A DNA stretch of 64,000 bases, taken from the NCBI GenBank assembly GCA_043228905.1, contig JBHGNT010000022.1, forward strand, positions 930,001-994,000, written 5' to 3'. The notes beneath the pieces were generated by a model. That model was not told where the DNA came from, made no database searches, and saw only the letters and a list, made by a program, of their open reading frames with translations. Shown one piece after another: positions 22,765 through 33,063 of this stretch (position 1 is the stretch's first letter; each line of letters opens with the position of its first letter). Made by a program: the position numbers and the translations under genes. The DNA comes from Azolla caroliniana. Its lineage: Eukaryota > Polypodiophyta.

Positions 22765-22864
22765 ATGTTTTTCGCCGAACCATTCATGTTTTTCACTGAA
22801 TCAATTATGTTTTTCACCGAATCATTGATGTTTCGCACGGAATCATTGATGGTTTTCACCTATC
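22765..22864. repeat. 24-bp tandem repeat
   Basis: About four imperfect copies of a 24-bp unit built on ATGTTTTTCACCGAATCATT. The short open frame over it is only the translation of the repeat. Confidence 0.7.
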
Positions 22865-25800
22865 TGTCGCAAAAATCTCATCATCATGTGGGGGGTCCAG
22901 CTCTCGTGACTTTTTAAAAATGTGGTAGTTAGTTTGTGCACACTCCACACACTCTTGATGATGTTGAATCGGTCACGTGGGTTGGAATATCGTCTACATG
23001 CAATGTATCATCTTAAACTACTAATTCATTCATTACATTCGGCGTGTCATTGTCGATCTATCTCGTTCGTCGTGTCATTACGTGCATACCTATGATTTCT
23101 TTATCATATTAAATATATATCGAATAGAGTTAAGAAACTTGGGCCTCTCATATCATTGTGTGGCATTGCAAGTTGCAATCAAAGTGTCAATATTTTGTGG
23201 CAATCTCCTGCGGAAGTTAGTGGAGTGTACATCCCTCTATATGCTAGTAAATTAACAATTCATGACCACATTGCAATGTTTGTGTGATCATATAAAAACA
23301 AATTGAAGGATAAACACTTGTGGCAATTATAAATTGAACATTACGTCCACAATTGTGTGTTAATTGTTGAGTACCTTGCACTACATGTGTGAAAGTATAA
23401 ACTATAGATCCTATATTTGTAACGAGTATGAAAATTTTCACGATTCATCGGTCATAAATATACTAATCCCATTGAAGTCCAACTTTCAATTTTCAATGTA
23501 ATGAACATTTTTAATAGTTATTCTATATAACACATTGAAGACCTTGGACGTACATTGTTGAACATCCAAACCATCTTAAATACGGAAATATTTTCTAGTA
23601 ATCCATTCTTGGAGGCATGACCTTTTCTTGGGAACTAAACTATTGTGCACAATTCCATCGTTTCATACGAAATATTAACACATTCAAAGGCAATGTAAAC
23701 TTGTCAACCATTCCATCTCTAGGTAGCTACTAGTTCTTGTGGAACAATTACAACTTTTATTGGTATGAAACAACGAAAGACAAGGTGGGTAACCAAAGGT
23801 CTTTTAAACATTTGCATGAAAGTTTGAACATTCCAATGATGATTCTAAACGACTTTTAACCAATCTTCATAGTGATACATTCTAATAATTTCCCTCTTTT
23901 AAGTTAGAGCGAGAAACTCCTTCAATATTAGGGTTGTCATTGATTAACATCAAGCCTACAATTAATTAAGATCATTAAAATTCTCTTGTAAGCTACAACA
24001 TTAGAGTAGTTGTCATATACAAGAATCACAAATACTCTAATTCAAGACATACATTGAGCTTCATGTTGTTTCAAGATACATGCCAAGCTTTAATTGAGGA
24101 GATGTTTACATCAATAATTGAGACGCTCTTCCTAAACCCGAAAGGCCTTCCCACTTCCATATGAGACAACATATTCACTTGAGATATTGTGAGGAAACAG
24201 TTTTGAATTTCCCAAAAAGTAACATACACAAGTCCGCATATACACATATATGCACACTTATGTTTGTTTTTTTATTTTTCTTCTTCTTTGATATGCAAGT
24301 GAAAATTATATTAAGTTAGAAGGATGCAATGCATTGGCAGAAACCATTGCATGTCAAGAGACGTGATCCATAAATGTTTAAATTATTCTTTAACGAAGAT
24401 GGTAGTAATAGTAATTATTAGTTAAATGACTTGTAGATGAAGACTCCCACTAGATAGCACAATGCCGATAGAAACAATGAAAAAGGTAGATCTCATCAAA
24501 CAACAAAAGAGAAAATGTAAAACCCATATGTTGATCTTTATCAACATTTTCAAAAAACTTTATATAGCTCTACAAAAGACCCTTGCTATAATGTATGGAT
24601 GTCAAAATATTTTGTACCTTCATTGTGGAAGGTGAGATGACCTCTAATGCAAATTTAACACCAAATTGAAATGTATGGACTATATGTACATCACAACATA
24701 TTTGATGAAGGGAAAATGTGCTTTTGTGCCTATCATGTATCTATGTACCCTACTCCGTCGAGGCAACAATAGCAATGCTAGCACCATCACATGTTATGGA
24801 TAAAAGATGCGAAGAAATAACTAAACATTTCATATGCATAAATGAAGCTTAACCACAATGCTTAGCTACTCCATCAAGGAGAAATGTGTTGAAAAAGTCA
24901 ATAAGCATAGACATTGTCTTGTAGATTCTTTACACACCTAGTGTCTTGTCATTGGATGCTTTCAAGTTACTATTTGACCACCCATCAAATGTAACTAAAA
25001 AATGTGAATCTTGTCTACACAAATAAAACTTATTTAACTAATTGACAAATGACAATATACATGTTCCATGTGGAATCTGGATTGTATTAGTGTAGAGGCT
25101 AACTTAACCCTAGAACTAGGTACAACATCTTGCACGAGTTTCTTAAAACATGCACACGAGGTAAAAATTTTGTCTTTATATATTTTGTAATAGAGCAAAA
25201 AAAAAAATCTCCAACGTACGAGATATTAATACCTCATGTTTGTAAAGGATATTAGATCACAATATTGGTTGGAACCACAGAATAAAATATTCGCATTTGT
25301 GAGGCAATTTTCACAAATGCCACATGTATGCATTTGAGTGCAAATATTTATAGAAATTTTTGCATATTTTGGATTTTCTTCTTCTCTTTTAATGTATTGT
25401 TAGAATATTTTTCTTCTTTATGTTTTATTGTACGTAATTCCTTCCCTTAGTTGTAAGTAATTGGAATAATAGCTCCCTTAGTTGTAAGTAATTGGAATAA
25501 TAGCTCTAGGTCTTCGGTTCAAGAACCCACTTATCTTCTTATTTATCTTTATTTATTTTATTTCAGAATATTTAGAAGGTTTTTTGCATTTTTCAAGACT
25601 TCTTTTACACGACTATGTAGATGAATATGAACATTTCAATCTATGGTTTGAACCATGTGTCTAATGAATACTAATAATCTAATTAAACCATTGAGGACTT
25701 GAACCAAGGAAGATGGTTTCAATTGAATGTGATGATGAATATGAATGTGCATACGTTGACGAATACAAACATTTCAATATATGATTGGGACCATGTTCTC

Positions 25801-26899
25801 TAATGTATACTAATAATCTATTTGAACCATCGTGGACTTGAACCAAGGAATATGGCTTGTTAATGGGGTTGTTAATTATGGCACAATGTTGTGCTTTTAA
25901 AAATGCTCTATTCATAGGATATGTGCACCTAAACCTTCTAACAAACCTCATCTTCACTTTTCACAAGAAAGTACTTTATTATAGTGTGTTTCATTTAGTT
26001 TACTCAGTGCACATGTGAGCTCTTGCATGTGTGTGCATACTTGGGGATATGGCAAATTCTTCTGGGTGTGCATGCAAAACTAAATGTGTTTTGTGAAAGT
26101 GCCCTTGATGTGGTTATGTGTGTGTTTTTGTTATGACCTCGCAAAAGCAAATTTATAAGTGTGCATGAATTGAATTATGTGTGAAAATTTGTATTTATGT
26201 GAGTTTGTGCATATATGTGTTAAGTATTTTATGTGAAAGTGTGTGTTTGTGTGTATTTGCTTATAATTTAAGGGGGAGGGAATATACTTTACAAGTGCAC
26301 ATTGGAACATAAAGTTATCACACCTTTTTTTCTTGAGTGTTAGATATGTAGGCTCCATGGGAAATAGGTAAACAAGTGAACCCTTAAAGGCTCACTATTG
26401 AGCCTAGGGTCTAGGGGAAGGATTGGTGATGTTGTCTACAATAGCTGATAATGAGGTCTTGAGGAGCAGTACCCATCCATGCTCACATAGTTCTACCTCG
26501 TTCCTTTACCATGTAGAGGGCCACACACAGAATAGAACCCATCAGGTTATACTGTGGCGAGTTCCCACAATAGAACTCTTTCGGTCCTATCATGTGGCTT
26601 ATACATGACAAAAGATGTTGAGTTTTATGTGGGCTCAACATGATAGTTCAAACCTTGGTTTTATTGCGGGTTACATGCAATGGGTTCCACATGAGACAAC
26701 CTTCCAAGTTCTCTCATACATCCACCTCAAACATTTTCCTCCTACATTCACCTCAATTATTTTCCTACTATGCTCGCATCGACCATTTGGCTCCTACATT
26801 TGCCTCTTAAAATGAGTTGCCACAAAAATGTGGTTTGAACTAAGACACACTAAAAGAGGGGGAATCTCACAAGAGAACTTATGGAGGGGATTTAGAGGT
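22865..26899. other. AT-rich intergenic DNA with small duplications
   Basis: I see no gene. Two duplications are visible: a 31-bp unit (CTTAGTTGTAAGTAATTGG...) twice at about 25445-25507, and a unit of roughly 125 bp with the phrase ACTAATAATCTA and GGACTTGAACCAAGGAA near 25615-25715 and again near 25740-25860. GT-rich text lies at 25980-26260. Confidence 0.4.
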
Positions 26900-27027
26900 C
26901 CTTCTAACTCATCTTCACATCCTCCTTGGTCCAAGACCCTAACCGTCCTACTTGAGTAACACATGCATGTGTTTTAGGCGACATCTTTCGTGAATGCAAT
27001 GTGAAAGAGCAACATGCGAAGTAAAAG
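26900..27027 (+). repeat. B2: end of 5' LTR and leader
   Basis: TTGGTCCAAGACCCTAA near 26927 and GAGTAACA ending near 26961 match the last part of the B1 LTR (minus strand: CGGTCCAAGACCCC...GTAACA). The following leader (GCGACATC...GTGAAAGAGC...GTAAAAG) aligns with the B1 leader before its gag start. The rest of this LTR is too decayed to outline. Confidence 0.5.
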
Positions 27028-28650
27028 ATGAAAGGAGAATGTTTAGCTGAGGTAATGGCAATGGCAATGAACCGGATGATGTAGGAAAGGAAAACATGGT
27101 TGGACTGGATAGAGCCATTGAAATGATTGTTAGAACATCTAGGCGATTCAACGGAAAGGACATCTCTAGGTGCTTAAGAGTCTTATAACATTGAGATGTT
27201 AATGAGAGACATTGTAGTGGCAAGGCAACTGATTAGCTTTGCAAGGGTACTAGTGTTGAGTCTCCATACAAAGATACTAGAGATGCAAGCAGAGCACCGC
27301 AACCAAGCAGAATTTGAGGAGGGCTACTTGAAGTGTTAAAGGCATTACAATAATTTTTCCCGTGGTAAATTGTATTATAGTATTCTACACACGTGAATAA
27401 AATGTGAGGGTTAATCGACAAAGTAAAGAAGGGTGCCGATCCACCCGACCACCTCTAAGTGAAGGCATCGAGATGGACTTGAGCCTTGATTGACATGTCA
27501 TACCATCGCCATGGTATCGAGTCGTACCTATTACTAACGCGCTCGCTACTTGAAGAGTACGACCTAAACAACTCATTAAGTTTGTCTAAGAAAGATCTAA
27601 TGGACAAGGTTGAGCTCTCTTGAAAAGGGAGAAACACCACCACGATACTTCAAGAGTTTGAGAGGCATTTCACGTACTCAATAGGACAGTGTTGGACACG
27701 ATTAAAGTCTAATCGTTCCTCAAGAAGATAGTTGTATGAGATACAGAGAAGTTGAGTCTCCTGATTAAGAATGAAGAAAAACTCATAATAGATTGGGACG
27801 CAATCAAGAGATTGTGTAGTCGCTTCGACAAGCGACAAGAATGGTACGAAGGTGGTTTGTTGAGCGGCCAACCTCCTATAGGGAAAGAGCCTTGTGTCAT
27901 GGAGAACACCAAAGCCATGGAGAGAAAGAGTAGAGCAAACATGAGCCAAGGGCCCACAACAAATGTGGCGGCGGCTGAAGGATCGGCGATTGATGAGCTC
28001 ACAAAGATGGTGAGGAACCTTGAGGTAGCCTAAGCAAGGAGAGATGGTGGATATCCTCCTCAAGATTGATGACCTGAATTCGTGATAAGGTGCTTGTAGA
28101 GCGATGACCCTGGCCACCAAAGAAGGGAGTGTGAGGATGTCTGAGTGGCCTAGTGAAAGATTGTGGTGTATTTTGTAGGCAATAGGGTCCATTCAACGGA
28201 AACATGGAGAAAATAAGGGCTAAACCAAGCGTGAGAAGGTGTGAGAAGGTATGGAAAGACTGATGGAAGACGCCAAAGCCATCCACTACTCGCCATTGGT
28301 TGGAATCCAAGTATGGAAAGAAGCAACAAGCCAAGACCAAAAAGAAGTTGATTCTGACCATCCATCCTCGGAAGTCTCAAGAAGGTAAAGCTCTGAAAGA
28401 AGGAAGTGAATCAAGCCAAGAAGATAAAGCTCCGAAGGAAGGAAGTGGACAGGATGTAGAGATGTAGTTGAAGAGAAAACGGGCTTAGTGGAAGCTTCCT
28501 ACTAGAACTACGGAGTTCTGGTTGAAGAACAAGATGTAGGGGAAAATGGGGACATTGGTCCCCCAAAATGATACAACACCCAAGAAGCTTGAAGAAGGTA
28601 GGAGCCAATTCTAGCCCTAGCACACGACAAGAAGGGAAAGGAGAAGGGTG
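27028..28650 (+). pseudogene. B2 gag and start of pol (degraded B-family gypsy)
   Basis: The plus-strand translation follows the B1 Gag from its start: MKGECLAEVMAMAMNRM (27028), YNIEMLMRDIVVARQL (27190), ILQEFERHF (27645), DWDAIKRLCSRFDKRQEW (27797), IDELTKMVRNLEVA (27988), and a ruined knuckle CL*SDDPGHQRREC (28090). It then follows the N-terminal part of B1 pol to about 28500 and ends in lysine-rich text. Stops and small insertions (near 27340-27430) are common. The copy is in the opposite orientation to B1. Its integrase remnant lies far to the right, at 50401-50482 and 56395-56490, with element C between. Confidence 0.65.
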
Positions 28651-28905
28651 GCCTATGTCACATACAAGTAGAATAGAGTAAAACCAAGACGAGACTAAAT
28701 ACCAAGAGAGACAAGAGACAAGAAAGAGAACAGGAACTTAATATATACTTCCATAACTGGTGTTGTTCACCTCGTCGATTGGAATCAAGGTACACCCAAG
28801 TATTTATACAAGAAGGTGGAGGTATGCATGGAAGCTAGGAATATCCTAGAGAATGCATGAGGATGCATCCAAGCAAGGAAACTTCAGAGAATGCATGAGG
28901 ATGCA

Positions 28906-28934
28906 TTCTCTAGAAGTTTCTAGAAAGTTCTAGA
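28906..28934. promoter_or_regulatory. Heat-shock-element array in C LTR
   Basis: GAA (28913), TTC (28918), GAA (28923), TTC (28928) and GA (28933) alternate with exact 5-bp spacing, the canonical nGAAn/nTTCn array bound by heat-shock factors, with one more TTC at 28906. Related runs in the same LTR are GAA-TTC-GAG at 29028-29040 and TTC-GAA-TTC at 29069-29081. They lie upstream of the TATA box in the transcription direction. Confidence 0.6.
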
Positions 28935-29116
28935 TTTTAACATACAATGCATCAAGTTGCATATTATAGAAGGATGCCCCGATGGATGTACCTCAGTTGG
29001 TAAGGTGGAGGTATGCATGGAAGCTAGGAATATTCTAGAGAATGCATGAGGATGCATTCTCTAGCAATTTCTAGAAAGTTCTAGAGTTTAACATACAATG
29101 CATCAAGTTGAATATT

Positions 29117-29215
29117 ATAGAAGGAAACCCAGATGGATGTACCTCAGTTGGTAAGGTTGCGTAATGGAGACCATGATGTCTTGGGTTCAACCCCTACATT
29201 CTATAGTGTAATCAC
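29117..29215 (+). repeat. tRNA-like (Pol III A/B box) segment
   Basis: GTACCTCAGTTGG at 29139-29151 resembles a tRNA A box and GGTTCAACCCC at 29184-29194 a B box, about 33 bases apart as in tRNAs. A partial copy with the A box lies near 28985-29003. It sits antisense inside the C LTR. It may be a tRNA-derived SINE captured by the LTR, or an LTR-resident tRNA-like block. It is not a functional tRNA. Confidence 0.45.
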
Positions 29216-29248
29216 ATGAATTTAACCTCATGTAAACACGTTGTGACA

Positions 29249-29798
29249 TTATCCTCCCTCTAAGGCCACTTCCCAAGACCTACAGCCGGCTGATGTGGGT
29301 ACCATTGATGAAAATCTCGAATGGCCTCTAGATTATTTTGTAAATGCATAACCGGTTCCCAAGTGACCTCTGAAATGGGGTAACCATGAAAATCTCGAAT
29401 GGCCTCTAGATTATTTTGTAAATGCATAATTGGTTCCCAAGTGACCTCTGAAATGGGGTAACCTTTCCATAAGACCAATTATTGAAGTTGTCGACAATGC
29501 AAGCGGGAGTTGAGGATTTGGTGAACCTTGTACTTCTCCCTTGTCGACAACTCCACGAGTGGCGGTGGAGGAGGTTGTCAGCCAGGAATTTGAGAAGGAT
29601 GGTAGAGTTCAACGAGGGAAACGTGGAAAACATTGTGAATCTTGAATTCTAGGGGAAGTGCTAACTAGAAGGAAACTTGCTTGACTTGCTCGATGATATT
29701 GAAAGGGCCTAACTTTTTGTAGTCTAGTTTATCACAAGGACGTGTGGTGGTTACCTGGCGATAGAGTAGCCAAACCATGTCACCGACTACAAAGGGCG
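29249..29798 (-). pseudogene. C integrase C-terminus and chromodomain
   Basis: Minus-strand reading: VVGDMVWLLYRQV (29785), DKLDYKKLGPFNIIEQV (29735, the GPF block), VFHVSLVELYHP (29625), then a chromodomain with LVLWKGYPISEVTWEP (29478) followed by a repeat of the second half of the domain. A TAA near 29480 and a stop near 29655 interrupt it. The chromodomain recognises modified histone H3 in active relatives; here it is a relic. Confidence 0.7.
29309..29464. repeat. 78-bp tandem duplication within the chromodomain
   Basis: Units 29309-29386 and 29387-29464 differ at only a few bases and keep the frame, so GYPISEVTWEP...AIRDFH (26 residues) is present twice. Confidence 0.85.
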
Positions 29799-30140
29799 TG
29801 TTACCCGTAAGAATATACGGGGAGGCATAAGGGTATGTGTAATGAGGTGGTTGATGTGTATGTGTAAAGTAAATGAGTGTGTGAGGATGAGTATGTGTAT
29901 GGACACATGCACAATTATGTGCATGTGTACAAGGATGTGTATACGGTCTTATTTATAACGGTCATGTAACCGTTACATTGGATGTATTATATAAACCCCC
30001 TATGGGGTATGTAATGATATATACATTTTTCCCCTCTCATTTTGTGTCACTTTCAATTTGTGTCTCTCTAGTTCTCTCACTATCGTAACCCCCTTGGGAG
30101 AGGGGTGAAGCCATTCTAGGTTTCACCCCCCACCCCAACA
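29799..30140 (+). repeat. Solo LTR inside C integrase
   Basis: TGTTACCCGTAAG...CCCCAACA with a TATA box (TATATAAACCCC near 29988) interrupts the C integrase: coding text before it (30274-30141) and after it (29798 onward) is collinear. No clean 5-bp duplication was found (GGGCG against ACCGG), so small changes at the ends are likely. Family unknown. Confidence 0.55.
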
Positions 30141-30274
30141 ACCGGACGGTGCAGCCAAGCGATGACGATCGGCATGATCCTTATACCGGTTGCCAGTGAT
30201 AAGGAGCTCAAGGGAGAGGTCGCGATGTACATCTTGTAAAGTGCGGGCACGCATCTCTACCAACGGTGTCGCAT
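30141..30274 (-). pseudogene. C integrase segment between two insertions
   Basis: Minus-strand ATPLVEMRARTLQDVHRDL (from 30274) and NRYKDHADRHRL (near 30190) are typical of the chromovirus integrase region between the catalytic core and the GPF block. It is bounded by the B1 LTR on one side and the solo LTR on the other. Confidence 0.6.
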
Positions 30275-30325
30275 TGTTACGCACATACGTGTAGAAAGGG
30301 GCGGGACCACAGGGGGTCTTGGACC

Positions 30326-30364
<39 letters not shown>

Positions 30365-30899
30365 CACGGACACGTAGAAGCGAGAAAGAGAGATATAGAA
30401 CGTAACACTTAATTATAATGACAAGGGATTACAAACTCCGACAGTTACAACCGACAAAGCGGCGACGGACCCGACACGGGGACCCTACTCACGCACACCG
30501 ACGACAGTCACACGACTCAAAGAAACAAAAGGGGAAAGGGAGCGACTCAGTTGGAAGCACACGGGCTGTCCACGAAGCAGAGGCAGCGACCTCCCAACAC
30601 CCGCAGAGAGCGACGATTCCAGTCCAAGAGAGAGAGAGCTCCGCCTTCCGTTCTGCAGCAACCCCTCTTTCTTTTCCAACGCGCGATACCCGTTTTCCCT
30701 TGTCCTCTTCCCTTTATTCCCTGTCCCTCTGACCGGGATACGCACAATCCCCACCCTAATAAATGCGTGCGGCTTAGTATTTACATCCACCGGTTCGTGT
30801 ACAAATAACAAGTCACGCGTCCATCCGTGTAAGGGCCGGTTTATGCACTTTCTCTCCGATTCCGCCTATGGCCGGTTTTCTTCACGACATCCACCCCCA
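30275..30899 (-). repeat. B1 3' LTR
   Basis: In + coordinates TGTTACGC...TTCACGACA. On the minus strand it starts TGTCGTGAAG after a G-rich tract (GGTGGGGGTGGA). It contains a GA microsatellite at about 30331-30361. Partner LTR at 44390-44996. Confidence 0.8.
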
Positions 30900-32494
30900 C
30901 CAAACCGTGCATCCACTGGTATGTGCTAGAGACGGGTAGATATCGAAGAAACCCGGCCTCACTCGTTGCTCTCCGATTCTCCGCCGGACCCGAACTGATC
31001 GTCGTTGTCGCTTCGGCTCGTAGGCTCCGGCTCGTCTTCAAACCGTTTTTGAAAGCTTTGATCCGCTTTCCGGCCACCGGCACCGCTAACCGTGTCCCGT
31101 CGAGTTCCGCGAGGTGGTACGTGCTGTTGCCGTTCGCGCTTGTCACCATGTAGGGCCCGAACCATCTCCTAGCAAACTTTCGCACCGACTTGTGCTGATT
31201 GTCGAGGCTACTGTCGTATACCAAGACCCAGTCGCCTTCCTCGATCTTCTTTGGTCGCAACCGGTGCGTCCAGTTGAACCGGGTCTTGTTCCGCTCCCTT
31301 GCTGCTCACAACTTTTCCTTCGCCTGTATCACGTCCTCCGGGCTCCGCTCGAGTTGCCAAATCCGCGCTGCCAGCAACTCCTCCAGGCTCATTTTGTCCT
31401 TCCAATCTACCGCCGCCCATGAAGAAACCGTCCGTTCCACCGGCATGATCGGCTTTTGTCCGTACATTAGCTCCACCGGCATAAACCCTGTCACCGAACT
31501 GTGCGTAGTCCAGTCCGCCCATAGCGCGTAAGGAAGGAGTCGCGGCCATTTCCCGACCTGCCCACCGCATGCACGCACCAACGCCTTTACAATCGGTTCT
31601 TGCCCACGTTCCACCTTTCCGTTCGCCTCCGGATTGTACGCCGTGGTGAGGGATAGTTTGACGCCTAGCCGGTCGAACAACTCCTCGGCCTCCCGCGCAT
31701 CCAGCTCTCCCCGGTCCGCCACGATCCTCCCGACACACCCGTACCAACACACTACTTCTTCGATCAGGAACTGGCATACCGCCACGGTTGTCTTGCTTTG
31801 CAGTGCACGGCCTTCCACTTAGTTCGTTAAGTCTTCCCGTGCAAGCACCAAGTATCACATCTGTCCTACCCCCATCGGCATCGTCACCAAGTCCACCATC
31901 CACTTGAAATGGACCGTAGGCGAGTAGGTCGGGTGTAGCTCGTCCCGGTGTCAGACTACGGAGTGCATCTGACACCTTTCGCAAGTCGTTACGAACCGAT
32001 GCACGTCCCAGTATAGCCCCGACCACCATTACTTCTCCTTCAGCTTCTCGAACGTGGCCCACGTTCCGCGGTGTCCGGCCCATGGGCTCTCGTGGAATGC
32101 CGCCAGTAGTTTCCCTTATTCTTCTTTCTTTGCCACTACTCGGAGTGGGATGCCGCTTCTCTTCTTTGGGTGCTTCCATATGCACCCATCCCGCAGGAAG
32201 AATCGGTACGCCTTCCTCCGTATCCGGCTCGCCTCCTCTCTCGCCCATGTTGTGTCAGGCATCATCGTCCGTAGGAACCTCCCGATTTGGAGCCACTCCC
32301 CGTCGTACCTGCTTTCGTCAAATTCGTTAAGCGCCGGAGTGTTCCCTTTCCTCGTCGTTGCGTTACCAAGTCCTCACCGACTTCTTCGTCTTCTGAAACC
32401 ATGCCGTCCTCGTCGTTGAACCTTGCCCTCGAAAGCATGTCGGCCATGGCGTTGTCCTTTCCAGAGATGTGTGACGGGAACTAGTCGTTCCTTA
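30900..32494 (-). pseudogene. B1 RNase H end and integrase
   Basis: Minus-strand blocks: SHISGKDNAMADMLSRARF (from 32475, RNase H to connection), H2C2 zinc region (FHESPWAGHRGTWATFEKL near 32100, FVTTCERCQMH near 32000), core VDLVTMP (31900), IVADRGELDA (31725, catalytic Asp), NPEANGKVERG (31640, catalytic Glu), and C-terminal RRWFGPYMV (31170) with VPVAGKRIKAF (31085). Stops lie near 32121, 32057, 31859 and 31820. The large open frame at 31208-32248 is out of frame with these motifs and is not the gene. The frame ends close to the 3' LTR. Confidence 0.7.
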
Positions 32495-33063
32495 TGCGCA
32501 AGGCTCGGCCACAACCAAGCTTAGAATGATACACTAAAAACGGGAAATAAGACGCGACACAAAGGAGAGGAAGATACACAGGAGGTTTACGTGGAAAACC
32601 CCAAACTAGGGGAAAAACCACGGCAGCCCACAGGCTGCAAACTATCACTATGTGAGAATGTACAACAGTGAGTTCACTGAGGCAACGACTTTGTACTCAC
32701 AGATCTTCGCCGCAGGCGGCGGTTACAACAGAGGCAACAACCTCTTTCTCTCTCTCTCTCTCTGTACACTATTACGTGCTCTCTCTTCTTCTTGCACCAA
32801 CAAGGAAAAATGACAACAACCACTCTACAAGTTTTCCCTAAGTCATATTTATACTAATATGACTTTTCGGCTATTTACAAATGTAGTCTCGATGGGCTCT
32901 CAGAAAACATATTTACGAATATGTCTCTTCATCCGGTTCTCACCGGGTCTGTACCATCCGACTCTCCGTAGCCGAGTACTCCTCATCCAGTTCATACCGG
33001 GCCTGCACCATCCGGCTCTCCGTAGCCGAGTACTCCTCATCCGGTCTCGGCCGAGGCCGATAA
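32495..33063 (-). repeat. F-type solo LTR inside B1 RNase H
   Basis: Shares with the F LTR (18934-19598) the phrases GTTTACGTGGAAAACCC, AACTATCACTAT, CCTAAGTCATATTTATACT and ACATATTTAC, plus a CT tract at 32742-32763. A 54-bp tandem repeat lies at its edge (about 32951-33058). The B1 RNase H resumes at 33064 (GWVIS). About 100-150 residues of RNase H are missing between the flanks, so the insertion came with a deletion. Confidence 0.6.

Larger units (their letters stand above)
28656..29248 (-). repeat. C chromovirus 3' LTR
   Basis: Ends are TGTCACA at 28656 and TGTGACA at 29248, a perfect 7-bp inverted pair. On the minus strand it follows a polypurine tract (GAGGGAGGATAA) and a chromodomain. 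It holds a TATA box (minus-strand TATAAATA near 28801-28808), heat-shock-element runs, and a tRNA-like segment. Part of the LTR is duplicated in tandem: from GGTGGAGGTATGCATGG at 28811 to GTTGGTAAGG near 29004, repeated to about 29155. Confidence 0.7.

Noticed and set aside
22681-22917. Small repeat protein rich in MFFTES
   Set aside because: Only the 24-bp tandem repeat; no conserved context.
29799-30140. Possible independent gene or promoter in C
   Set aside because: Ends TG...CA, a TATA box and interruption of a collinear integrase fit a solo LTR better.
30418-30732. 104-codon frame kept in both B1 LTRs (also 44524-44838)
   Set aside because: Both LTRs descend from one template, so shared openness is not evidence of selection. 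It is antisense to the element and has no domain.
31208-32248. 346-codon minus-strand open frame
   Set aside because: It overlaps the B1 integrase in a different frame. The integrase motifs (H2C2, ADRGELDA, NGKVERG) are in the other frames, and this one shows no domain.
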